Shown here: piece by piece, positions 25,075-32,559 of the stretch | Layout of the letters: each line of letters starts with the position of its first letter | How positions within the stretch are numbered: position 1 is the first letter of the stretch | Assembly (NCBI RefSeq): GCF_030406725.1 | Contig: NZ_CP129107.1 | Span: 1,902,501-1,966,500, forward strand | Direction of reading: 5' to 3' | Length of the DNA: 64,000 bases | Origin: Alteriqipengyuania flavescens | Lineage (GTDB): Bacteria > Pseudomonadota > Alphaproteobacteria > Sphingomonadales > Sphingomonadaceae | The notes under the pieces: model-generated | What the model saw: only the letters and a program-made list of their open reading frames with translations | Databases searched by the model: none | What the model was told of the DNA's origin: nothing | Position numbers and translations under genes: made by a program

Positions 25075-25398
25075 TCAGGCGTCGGCGGCCTCTGCGGAAT
25101 CGATGCCGGCGGCGCAATCGCGGGCCATTCGGCGGTCGAGCTGGCGGCAGACGCTGAGCCACCACTCGTACGCCTCGCGGTCGCCGGCGAAGAATGCCTC
25201 CTCCGCGCGCCCCTTGGCATGGCGCGCTGCGGCGATTCCGTGTTGCGCGAAATGGCGCAGCGCCTCGTAGAGGAGCTTGTCGTTGCGGTCCGCCGAAGGG
25301 TTGTCGTTAGCGGGGCGAGAAAGGCGCACCGTACACACGCGGCGGACCACCGGGTGGGTGGAGGCGGCAGTGGTGGCGGCGGCGAAACGGATGGTCAT
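25075..25398 (-). CDS. Small conserved protein of unknown function
   Basis: A 107-residue protein with a basic N-terminus (VVRRVCTVRLSRPANDNPSADRNDKLLYEALRHF, broken by a short Pro/Asn-rich spacer) and a helical C-terminal half (RAEEAFFAGDREAYEWWLSVCRQLDRRMARDC). The RPANDNP...DRNDKLLYEALRHFA block looks conserved in sphingomonads as I remember it, but I cannot name a function. The start at 25398 is a guess; a GTG at 25437 would add 13 residues. No partner gene is close: the neighbours are more than 120 bp away on both sides. Confidence 0.65.
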   Translation of the reverse strand: MTIRFAAATTAASTHPVVRRVCTVRLSRPANDNPSADRNDKLLYEALRHFAQHGIAAARHAKGRAEEAFFAGDREAYEWWLSVCRQLDRRMARDCAAGIDSAEAADA

Positions 25399-25557
25399 GG
25401 GACGGGTGCGATCCTGGTCAATCGGGCGCTTCGCCACAGTGGCTGCGCCCGGGTATGAAGATGCCCTAGGCGCGGCCCTGCTAAGGCTTCGTGTGACGCT
25501 ATGGTTATGAAAGTGTCACTGCGCGGTTTTCGCTCCGCGCGGGGAATAGCGCGGCAG

Positions 25558-26718
25558 TCAGTCGCCCGATTTCGGACGGTCGAGCCACTGGCCGGAATTG
25601 GCGTATTCCGGCTTCACCTCGCCCGAGCCGGGCAGCTTGTCGGCGCGGAACAGCGCATCGCCGCCGCGTTCCTCCACCGCGCGCGAGTATTGCGGCGGCG
25701 GCGTATTGGCGACGGCGCGGCCTGCGGCGCCCCCACCGGTTGCGGGCGAAGCGGGCGCGCCCGGCCCTGCCGCAGGTTTCGCCGCTTCCGCGCTCTCGTA
25801 AGCCTTGGCGATGGCCAGCGGATCGGTTGTCAGGCTGTCGTCGATGGAGGCGCGGGCGCGGGGCGATGCGGAAGGCTCGTACCCCGCATAGGCGAAGCGG
25901 AAGGCGCCTGGCTGGCCCGCGCCGCCCTTGAAGGCATAGAAGCGGTGCGCGCCGATAGTGCCCAAATGGTGGAGGCTGGGCGCCCAGTAAGGATAGATCG
26001 CGGTCGTGTGGTAATGGGTCGCAAGGCCGACCGGGCGATAGACGGCGCCGGCCAGCGCGGAGCGGGCGACCGCCTGCGCACGGGCCCAGAACACGCGCGA
26101 CGGGGTACGCCGCAGGCTGCCGTCGCAGGTGAAGCTGAACTGGCACCCGGTGCGCCGTTCGCTGCCCTGGAAGACCACGCCGCACACGCTGTTGGGATAG
26201 GACCGGTGCGCCACGCGGTTGAGCACGACCTGCGCCACCGCGCGCTGGCCCGCATCGGCCTCGCTCGCGGCTTCGTAATAGATCGCCATCGTCATGCACT
26301 TGAGCGCGCGGGCCGAGGTATCGCCGCCGCCGAGCGCGACGAGCGGTGCGGCCACGGCGCCCACGCCGGGGATCTCGCTCGTCTCGGTTTCCACCAGCAC
26401 GCCTTCGGCATTGGCGGTGGAGGCGACCTGCGTGAAATCCGCATCGGACGGCGCGACGTAGTCTTCGTCCTCGAGGTAATAGAACGCCGAACCGGGAAAA
26501 TTCTCGCCCGCCGTTTCGAACGGCATCGGGGCGATTTCCACCGGTACGTCCCTGGCCGCGTTCCACTCCCGCTCGGCCGCCATGGCGGGCAGGGCGAGCG
26601 CCGCGGCAAGCAGCGCTATCCGCCGTCCGCGCATTGGCTTGTCCGCCTTTTCCGCCGCCCGCGCTTCCTTGCGCTGCCGGCGCGAGGCCGCCAGCCGTGC
26701 GGACATCGCGGGCGTCAT
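25558..26718 (-). CDS. SleB/CwlJ-type cell wall hydrolase
   Basis: About 386 residues. The N-terminus is basic (SARLAASRRQRKEARAAEK) followed by one hydrophobic segment (RIALLAAALALPAMAA), suggesting export or membrane anchoring. The hydrolase domain covers roughly residues 135-270: CMTMAIYYEAASEADAGQ contains the catalytic Glu of the family, followed by AVAQVVLNRVAHRSYPNSVCGVVFQG and CQFSFTCDG. The C-terminal 100 residues are Pro/Ala-rich and probably disordered. In non-sporulating alphaproteobacteria such proteins are thought to remodel peptidoglycan. Starts at 26745 (TTG), 26718 or 26706 are all possible. Confidence 0.85.
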   Translation of the reverse strand: MTPAMSARLAASRRQRKEARAAEKADKPMRGRRIALLAAALALPAMAAEREWNAARDVPVEIAPMPFETAGENFPGSAFYYLEDEDYVAPSDADFTQVASTANAEGVLVETETSEIPGVGAVAAPLVALGGGDTSARALKCMTMAIYYEAASEADAGQRAVAQVVLNRVAHRSYPNSVCGVVFQGSERRTGCQFSFTCDGSLRRTPSRVFWARAQAVARSALAGAVYRPVGLATHYHTTAIYPYWAPSLHHLGTIGAHRFYAFKGGAGQPGAFRFAYAGYEPSASPRARASIDDSLTTDPLAIAKAYESAEAAKPAAGPGAPASPATGGGAAGRAVANTPPPQYSRAVEERGGDALFRADKLPGSGEVKPEYANSGQWLDRPKSGD

Positions 26719-26944
26719 GGCAGGGGTGGGGACGGAATGAATCAAGCGGGCTCCGGTTGCGGCGTAGGGCGCGCCTCGGCGCGTAGCGTGCGCAGCCGGG
26801 TTTCGCAGCCGCCCCGCATCGGCCGTCCCTTAACGGCACGCCGCCCAGCAAATCGTTAACGCGCGGGTGGGCGCGGGCAGGAGGGGGACAGGCGCCGCTG
26901 CCGGGTCTTGCCCCGCCGCGGCGACGGGCGTAGGGGCGCGGGCA

Positions 26945-27090
26945 GCGTTACAGGTTAAGGGAAGTGAGGCGAGAAACCTCCGCTGCCCCCGCAACTGTGA
27001 CCGGATGGATCGCCGCCACGATGCCACTGCGAAAAGCGGGAAGGCGGCGGCGATCGATGATCCGGTCGAGCCAGGAGACCTGCCTGCAAC
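26945..27090 (+). ncRNA. Cobalamin (B12) riboswitch
   Basis: Key conserved blocks appear in the right order: GTTACAGGTTAAGGGAA at the 5' side, CTGCCCCCGCAACTGTGA (about 26982-27000), the GCCACTG block at 27023-27029 followed by GCGGGAAGGC, and the B12 box AGCCAGGAGACCTGCC at 27069-27084. It lies 113 bases before btuB and most likely reduces expression of the btuBFCD genes when adenosylcobalamin is plentiful. The expression platform is between about 27090 and 27200 and was not folded. Confidence 0.96.
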
Positions 27091-27202
27091 GCGTCGTTCG
27101 GCTGCGGGCGGGGTGTACCGACAGCGAAGAAAGCCGCGCGCTTATTGGCGCTGCGGCGATCTTTCATGAGCGGCAGTGTGTCGTGATTGAAAGGAAAGAA
27201 CC

Positions 27203-29119
27203 TTGCGTAAATATCTGTTTCTGCTTGGCGCTGCGGCGCTTGTCCCCGGTGTGGCTCACGCGCAGGAGCGCGACCAAGAAGTCGACTTCTGCTATCCCCC
27301 CGGTCCCGATGGCGTCCAGTTGCTTGCCGGCTGCGCTTACGAAAACCTGATCGTTGTTCCGGGGAACTTGCCCGACGAGACGGGCCGCGGCGTCACCGTC
27401 CTCGATCGCGAGACCATAGAGCAGGTGCAGGGCGCCGACATCGTCAGCGTGCTGGAGCGCGCCCCTGCTGTCACTTTCAGCCGCAACGGCGGATCGGGCA
27501 GCTTTACCGGCGTGCGTGTGCGCGGCGCGGAGGCGGAGCAGCTGCTGGTGCTGGTCGACGGCATCCGCGCGGCCGATACCGCGAGCCCGGGCGGGGGTTT
27601 CGACTTCGGCAATTTGCTGGCGGGCAATCTCGATCGGATCGAGCTGCTGCGCGGTTCCAATTCTACCATCTGGGGCAGCGATGCGATTGCCGGCGTCCTT
27701 GCCGCACGGAGCGTGGAGGGCGAATTCACGCGCATGAGCGCCGAAGTCGGCAGCCGTGAGAGCCTTTACGTCACCGGATCGGCAGGCTTCGATACCGGGC
27801 CATACCGCGCCGCGCTCTATTCGGGCCTTGCTCGCAGCGAAGGGTTTTCCTCAGCCGCAGCGGGCACCGAGGCAGACGGGTTCGATCAGGTGACTGCCGG
27901 AGCAAACGCCTCGTTCGATCTCACCCGCAACCTCAGCGCCATAGGCTCGGTCCGCTACAGCCGCGGCGAACTGGAGATCGACGGTTTCCCGGCGCCCGAC
28001 TTCACGCTGGCGGACACGGACGAGACGCAGGAAACGCGGCAGGTCTTCGCCCGCGCCGGGCTGGTCTATGACGACGAGCGCCTTCGGATCGTACCGAGCT
28101 ACCAGGTGGCCGATACCGAGCGCGCCAATTTCGATCCCGCTTTCGGCACCGATCCGACCTACACCACCGACGGCACCAGCGAGCGCGCCGAACTGCGCGG
28201 GCGCTGGGGAGCGACCGATGGGATGACACTTCATTTCGGCGGCGAACTGGAATGGCGGCGCTTCTCCACCCTGTTCGACGACGAGCAGCGCGACGATACG
28301 CGCGCCGCCTATATGCAAGCGGAATACCGCGCCTCCGGTTTCGAACTGGCCGCCGGCGCGCGCGTGGACGATCACAGTGTCTTCGGGAGCGAAGTCAGTT
28401 TCGGCGGGGACCTCACCTACGCAATCAGGAGAGGGGTGCGGTTGCGGGCCTCTTTCGGCGAAGGGTTCAAGGCGCCCACCCTGTTCCAGCTGTTCAGCGA
28501 CTACGGCAATCGCGCACTGCAGCCGGAGCGCAGCCGCAGCTACGATGCGGGGATCGTCTTCTCCGACCTCGAGACAATCGACCTCGGCCTCACCGTCTTC
28601 CGCCGCGACACCGAGAACCAGATCGAATTCGCGAGCTGCTTCGGTTCCAGCGACCCGATCTGCACCGACCGGCCGTTCGGCACCTACGACAACATCGGCG
28701 TGGCGCGCGCGCAGGGGATCGAGCTGGAGGCATCCTATGAGCCGGTCGAGGGGCTGCGCCTGCAAGGCGTCTACGCCTATATCGATACCGAGAACCGCAC
28801 GCCCGGCGCGGCGAATGCGGGCAATGTCCTTGCCCGCCGGCCGCAGCATGCCGCGACGCTGGTGGCGGATTACCGCCTGCCGTTCGGGCTGGAGCTCGGC
28901 GCCGACTGGCGCATCGTGAGCGAAAGCTTCGACGATGCGGCCAATGCGGTGCCGCTGGCGGGCTATGACATCGTTACCTTACGCGCCGCGATGCCGCTGT
29001 ATGAAGGCGTCGACCTGTTCGGCCGGGTCGAGAACGTGTTCGATACCGACTACCAGACCGCCGCCGGCTACAATTCCGCCCCGCGTGGCGTGTTCATGGG
29101 TATCCGGGGAGAGCTTTGA
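27203..29119 (+). CDS. btuB: TonB-dependent cobalamin receptor BtuB (TTG start)
   Basis: A 638-residue outer-membrane receptor. The signal peptide MRKYLFLLGAAALVPGVAHAQ is followed by a plug domain (GRGVTVLDRETIEQVQGADIVSVLERAPAVTF ... VRVRGAEAEQLLVLVDGIRAAD ... DRIELLRGSNSTIWGSDAIAGVL, quoted in pieces) and a 22-strand barrel ending in GVFMGIRGEL. The TTG start is preceded by AAAGGAAAG. The riboswitch upstream and the btuF, btuC, btuD genes downstream identify the substrate as cobalamin or a related corrinoid. The stop overlaps the btuF start (TTGA). Confidence 0.94.
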   Translation: MRKYLFLLGAAALVPGVAHAQERDQEVDFCYPPGPDGVQLLAGCAYENLIVVPGNLPDETGRGVTVLDRETIEQVQGADIVSVLERAPAVTFSRNGGSGSFTGVRVRGAEAEQLLVLVDGIRAADTASPGGGFDFGNLLAGNLDRIELLRGSNSTIWGSDAIAGVLAARSVEGEFTRMSAEVGSRESLYVTGSAGFDTGPYRAALYSGLARSEGFSSAAAGTEADGFDQVTAGANASFDLTRNLSAIGSVRYSRGELEIDGFPAPDFTLADTDETQETRQVFARAGLVYDDERLRIVPSYQVADTERANFDPAFGTDPTYTTDGTSERAELRGRWGATDGMTLHFGGELEWRRFSTLFDDEQRDDTRAAYMQAEYRASGFELAAGARVDDHSVFGSEVSFGGDLTYAIRRGVRLRASFGEGFKAPTLFQLFSDYGNRALQPERSRSYDAGIVFSDLETIDLGLTVFRRDTENQIEFASCFGSSDPICTDRPFGTYDNIGVARAQGIELEASYEPVEGLRLQGVYAYIDTENRTPGAANAGNVLARRPQHAATLVADYRLPFGLELGADWRIVSESFDDAANAVPLAGYDIVTLRAAMPLYEGVDLFGRVENVFDTDYQTAAGYNSAPRGVFMGIRGEL

Positions 29120-29910
29120 GGCGGCTCGCCGCCCTCGGCCTGCTGGCGCTCGCGGCATGCGGGCGGGGCGAGGGCGCGGGCAGCGGCGAGGCGCTGCGTA
29201 TCGTCAGCCTCAACCCCTGCGCCGACGCGATCCTTGCCGAAATCGCGCCGCAGACGCTGGTCGCCGTCTCGCACTACAGCCTCGATCCGCGCGCCTCGTC
29301 GATAAACGTGGACGACGCGCGGCGGTTCGGCGCGACATCGGGCACGGTGGAGGAAATCCTCGCGCTGGAGCCGGACATCGTCGTCGCCTCGACCTTCATC
29401 GCGCCTTCCACGGCGGGTGCGCTGGAGCGGCTCGGCATCCGGGTCGAGCGGGTCGGGATCGCCTCGACGGCAGAGGAAAGCGCCGCGCAAGTCCGCGACC
29501 TGGCGAGGCTGGCAGGGGCCATGGAGCAGGGCGAGAGACTGGCCGCGCGGATGGTGGAGCATGAGGGCGCCACCGGTAATCGCCCCACCGCGCTTCTGTG
29601 GCAACAGGGCGGGATCGTGGCGGGCGGGCAATCGCTCGTCGCCGAGCAGCTAGAGCGCGCCGGTTTCGCCAATCATGCGGCGATGCGCGGTCTGGGGCAG
29701 GGCGCCTATTTGCCGATAGAGCGCGTGCTGGCCGATCCGCCCGACGTGATCATTGCCGCGGGCGGGGAGCGGGCGCTGAACCACCCCGCGCTGAAAGCGC
29801 TGCCCGATGTTCATTACGCCTCGCTCGACCCCGCGCTGCTCTATTGCGGCGGGCCCACGGTGCCGCGGCTGGCAGCACGGCTGGCCGCGATCCGGGCAGA
29901 ACTGCCGTGA
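29116..29910 (+). CDS. btuF: Cobalamin ABC transporter substrate-binding lipoprotein
   Basis: A 264-residue class III periplasmic binding protein. The N-terminus RRLAALGLLALAACGRG has a lipobox (LAAC, cysteine at residue 15), so it is probably lipid-anchored in the periplasm. The fold is recognised from RIVSLNPCADAILAEIAP, EEILALEPDIVVAS and LERLGIRVERVGI. It starts with TTG overlapping the btuB stop and ends overlapping the btuC start (GTGA), indicating translational coupling. Substrate is assigned from the riboswitch and btuB. Confidence 0.9.
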   Translation: MRRLAALGLLALAACGRGEGAGSGEALRIVSLNPCADAILAEIAPQTLVAVSHYSLDPRASSINVDDARRFGATSGTVEEILALEPDIVVASTFIAPSTAGALERLGIRVERVGIASTAEESAAQVRDLARLAGAMEQGERLAARMVEHEGATGNRPTALLWQQGGIVAGGQSLVAEQLERAGFANHAAMRGLGQGAYLPIERVLADPPDVIIAAGGERALNHPALKALPDVHYASLDPALLYCGGPTVPRLAARLAAIRAELP

Positions 29911-30860
29911 GCCGAGCCAACCTCGTGCTGCTGGCCCTGCTGGCCATTGCTTTGCCGCTGTCGCTGCTTGCCGGGCGGGTCTGGATCGACCCGGCGACAA
30001 CGCCCAACGCTGCGGTCATCCTGATGGAGCTGCGCCTGCCGCGCGGCCTCCTTGCCATCGTAGTCGGAGCAGGGCTGGGCGCAGCGGGCGCGGCGATGCA
30101 GGGATATTTGCGCAACCCGCTTGCCGATCCCGGCCTGTTCGGCATCGCGCCGGGCGCTGCCCTTGGCGCGGTGGCGAGCTTCTGGTTCGGTTATGCGGCA
30201 AGCGGCTGGCTGCTGCCGCTGTTCGCGCTGGCGGGCGCGGGCGGAGCCATGGCGCTGCTCGCCCTGATCGCGGGGCGCACCGGCGGCATCGCGCTGTTCA
30301 CGCTTGCCGGGCTGATGATCGCGAGCCTCGCGGGGGCGCTCACCAGCCTTGCCATCAGCCTCGCCCCCAACGCGTTTGCCATGAGCGAGATCGTGACCTG
30401 GCTGATGGGCGCGCTGACCGACCGGGGCTGGGGCGACGTGTGGCTCTCCGCGCCGCTGGTCGCGCTGGGCATCGCGTTCCTCGCGCTCACCGGGCGGAGC
30501 CTCGATGCGCTCACGCTGGGGGATGCCGCTGCGCGCAGCCTCGGCACGCAGCCGGGCCGCTTGCTCGCGCTGCTGGTACTCGGCGTCGGGCTGACCGTGG
30601 GGGCGGGCGTGGCGGTGGCGGGGATCATCGGCTTCGTCGGGCTGATCGTGCCGCACCTGGTGCGGCCGCTGACCGATCGCCGCCCCTCGCAACTGATCCT
30701 GCCGAGCGCGCTCGCGGGCGCGTTGCTGGTACTTGTGGCGGACAGCATCTGCCGGGTGCTGCCGCTCGTGACCGAACTGCGCCTCGGCATCGCGCTCAGC
30801 CTGATCGGCGCGCCTTTCTTCCTCGGCCTGCTGCTGCGGATGAGGAGGGGGTTGGCGTGA
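29907..30860 (+). CDS. btuC: Cobalamin ABC transporter permease (FecCD/BtuC family)
   Basis: A 317-residue inner-membrane permease with about nine to ten hydrophobic segments. Family blocks are LMELRLPRGLLAIVVGAGLGAAGAAMQGYLRNPLADPGLFGI, in pieces, near residues 37-75, SLGTQPGRLLAL (coupling helix region) and GIIGFVGLIVPHLVRPL near 232-248. It starts at GTG overlapping the btuF stop and ends overlapping the btuD start, each by 4 bp. Confidence 0.95.
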   Translation: MSRANLVLLALLAIALPLSLLAGRVWIDPATTPNAAVILMELRLPRGLLAIVVGAGLGAAGAAMQGYLRNPLADPGLFGIAPGAALGAVASFWFGYAASGWLLPLFALAGAGGAMALLALIAGRTGGIALFTLAGLMIASLAGALTSLAISLAPNAFAMSEIVTWLMGALTDRGWGDVWLSAPLVALGIAFLALTGRSLDALTLGDAAARSLGTQPGRLLALLVLGVGLTVGAGVAVAGIIGFVGLIVPHLVRPLTDRRPSQLILPSALAGALLVLVADSICRVLPLVTELRLGIALSLIGAPFFLGLLLRMRRGLA

Positions 30861-31687
30861 CCGGGAACCCAAGCGTGAGTCCCAGCGAAGGCTGGGACCT
30901 CAGTCGGGACCGAACGAGGTCCCAGCCTTCGCTGGGACTCGCGGCGGAACGCGTATCTCTTGCCGGAAGGCTCCGCGCCGTTTCCGCAACGGTAAAGCCG
31001 GGCCGGATTACCGCGATCTGCGGGCCTAACGGCGCGGGCAAGTCGACGCTGCTGTCCGCATTGGCCGGATTGCTGGCGCCTGACAGCGGGACGGTCTCGC
31101 TGGACGGCGAGAGCCTCACCGCCCTCCACCCGCGCGAACGGGCGAAGCGCATCGGCTACCTGCAGCAAGACGGCGAAGTCGCCTGGGACGTCGCGGTGAA
31201 AAGCCTCATCGCGCTGGGGCGCCTGCCGCACCGCGATCCCCAGAGCGACCGGGGCGAAAAAGCCATCACGCGCGCCATGGCCGCGCTCGACCTCGAAGGT
31301 TTCGCGGAGCGGCCCGTCACGCGGCTGTCAGGCGGGGAAAAAGTGCGAGCGCTGCTCGCCCGGGTGCTGGCGGGGGAGCCCGGCTGGATCCTCGCCGACG
31401 AACCGCTCGCCGCGCTCGACCTTGCCCACCAGCTGACGTTGCTCCGCCACCTGAAGGCAGAGGCCGCCACCGGCGCAGGCGTGGTGATCGTCCTCCACGA
31501 CCTCGCGCTGGCGATGAACCACGCCGACCGCGTGTTGGTGCTGGACGCAGGCCGCCTCGTCGCCGATGGACCTCCCGGCGACGCCCTGTCCGCCGAAACG
31601 ATCCGGCAGGTCTGGCAAGTGCCTGCGCGCTGGATCGGCGATGCGGGCGCGCGGGCGCTGGTGGTCAGTCCACCCGACGAAGGGTGA
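30857..31687 (+). CDS. btuD: Cobalamin ABC transporter ATP-binding protein with repeat-derived N-terminus
   Basis: A 276-residue ABC ATPase. Walker A GPNGAGKS is at residues 56-63, the Q-loop at YLQQDG, signature LSGGEKVRALLARVL, Walker B WILADEPLAALD and the switch histidine in IVLHDLALAMNHAD. It is preceded by the btuC permease, with a GTGA overlap. Residues 7-28 are encoded by a perfect palindrome (30877-30940), so Walker A sits some 20 residues later than usual. The ancestral N-terminus seems to resume at about LAAERVSLAGRL. A start inside or after the palindrome cannot be excluded, but no good ribosome site is seen there. Confidence 0.92.
   Translation: MTGNPSVSPSEGWDLSRDRTRSQPSLGLAAERVSLAGRLRAVSATVKPGRITAICGPNGAGKSTLLSALAGLLAPDSGTVSLDGESLTALHPRERAKRIGYLQQDGEVAWDVAVKSLIALGRLPHRDPQSDRGEKAITRAMAALDLEGFAERPVTRLSGGEKVRALLARVLAGEPGWILADEPLAALDLAHQLTLLRHLKAEAATGAGVVIVLHDLALAMNHADRVLVLDAGRLVADGPPGDALSAETIRQVWQVPARWIGDAGARALVVSPPDEG
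30877..30940. repeat. Perfect double-hairpin palindrome (family B) inside the start of btuD
   Basis: The 25-bp arm at 30877-30901 is exactly complementary to 30916-30940, with a 14-base spacer. Each arm is itself a hairpin: GTCCCAGC-GAAG-GCTGGGAC and its mirror with a CTTC loop. The spacer begins AGTCGG, so together with the arm it reads CCTCAGTCGG, as at the left end of the GIY-YIG cassette. The whole element is in the btuD reading frame without a stop. Confidence 0.93.
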
Positions 31688-32495
31688 AGTTGTTCTCGCC
31701 CGCGGTCATCAGCATTTGCCCGCCGGCGAGCTTTTCGAAACGGGGCGAGGCGCGCATGGCGTCCAGCATTCGCGCTTCCCCGTCCACCCACTCGCCGCGC
31801 TCGGAAAATTCGGGACAGGTCGGCTCGGGCGACGGTTTGCTGGTGGCTATGGCCGCATCGTCGAAGCTGACGGCGACGGTGTAACCGGGACAGGAGGAGA
31901 AGCTCAGCGCATCCGCGCCGATGGTCAGGATGGCGCCTTCGTCGATCGCGAAGCCGCGCAGGCCCTGCTGGTTGACGATGGCCGTCTGGACCGGCTGCCA
32001 GCGCCCGGCCAGCTGCTCGATTGTCGGCGCGAAGGCGAGGCGGCGCTGCTCGGGGCGTTCCAGGACCAACTCCTTCCCGGCCTTCGCTAGCACCAATTGC
32101 CCATCTTCGCCGCGCGAAACCGTCGCGCCGTTCTTCATGAAGAGGAAAAACTCGGTCTCCAGCTCGTCGAGGTCCTCGCAGTACATCGCGCTGGATTCGA
32201 TCGACCGGTCGTCCGGCCCCCGAAGCGTGCCGTCCGGACCCAAGGTCGTGTCGCTGCCCGACCAGTTGCAGCCGAGGCGGTAGCCGGTCCCTTCCGCTCC
32301 GAAGGTGACGAACGCCGTGCGGGACGCACTTTCGCCGATGCGGAAGTCGGGCTGCCAGTCGCCGAACCGCACCACATCCCATTCGCCCGCGATATCTTCG
32401 GCGGTCAGCTTGGCGCTATTGTCGGCGGGCTGTCCGTTGCCGCAGGCGGCCAGCAGGACGAAGGGCGAGAGAACAGCAAGCAGGCGGGGCGTCAT
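31665..32495 (-). CDS. META-domain lipoprotein
   Basis: A 276-residue envelope lipoprotein: PRLLAVLSPFVLLAACGNG carries a lipobox (LAAC, cysteine near residue 18). Two repeats of a META/HslJ-type motif are suggested by AGEWDVVRFGDWQPD...GYRLGCNWSGSDTTLG and AGRWQPVQTAIVNQQGL...ALSFSSCPGYTVAVSFD. HslJ-like domains are linked to heat-stable outer-membrane proteins of unclear role. The start at 32495 lies directly before the signal sequence. Its 3' end overlaps the convergent btuD end by 23 bp. Confidence 0.8.
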   Translation of the reverse strand: MTPRLLAVLSPFVLLAACGNGQPADNSAKLTAEDIAGEWDVVRFGDWQPDFRIGESASRTAFVTFGAEGTGYRLGCNWSGSDTTLGPDGTLRGPDDRSIESSAMYCEDLDELETEFFLFMKNGATVSRGEDGQLVLAKAGKELVLERPEQRRLAFAPTIEQLAGRWQPVQTAIVNQQGLRGFAIDEGAILTIGADALSFSSCPGYTVAVSFDDAAIATSKPSPEPTCPEFSERGEWVDGEARMLDAMRASPRFEKLAGGQMLMTAGENNFTLRRVD

Positions 32496-32559
32496 GACGT
32501 GGCGAAGTCCGTAGTATTGAACCTCGCGCCGCCATGCGCCCCGCCGCTTTTCGGGAAGC

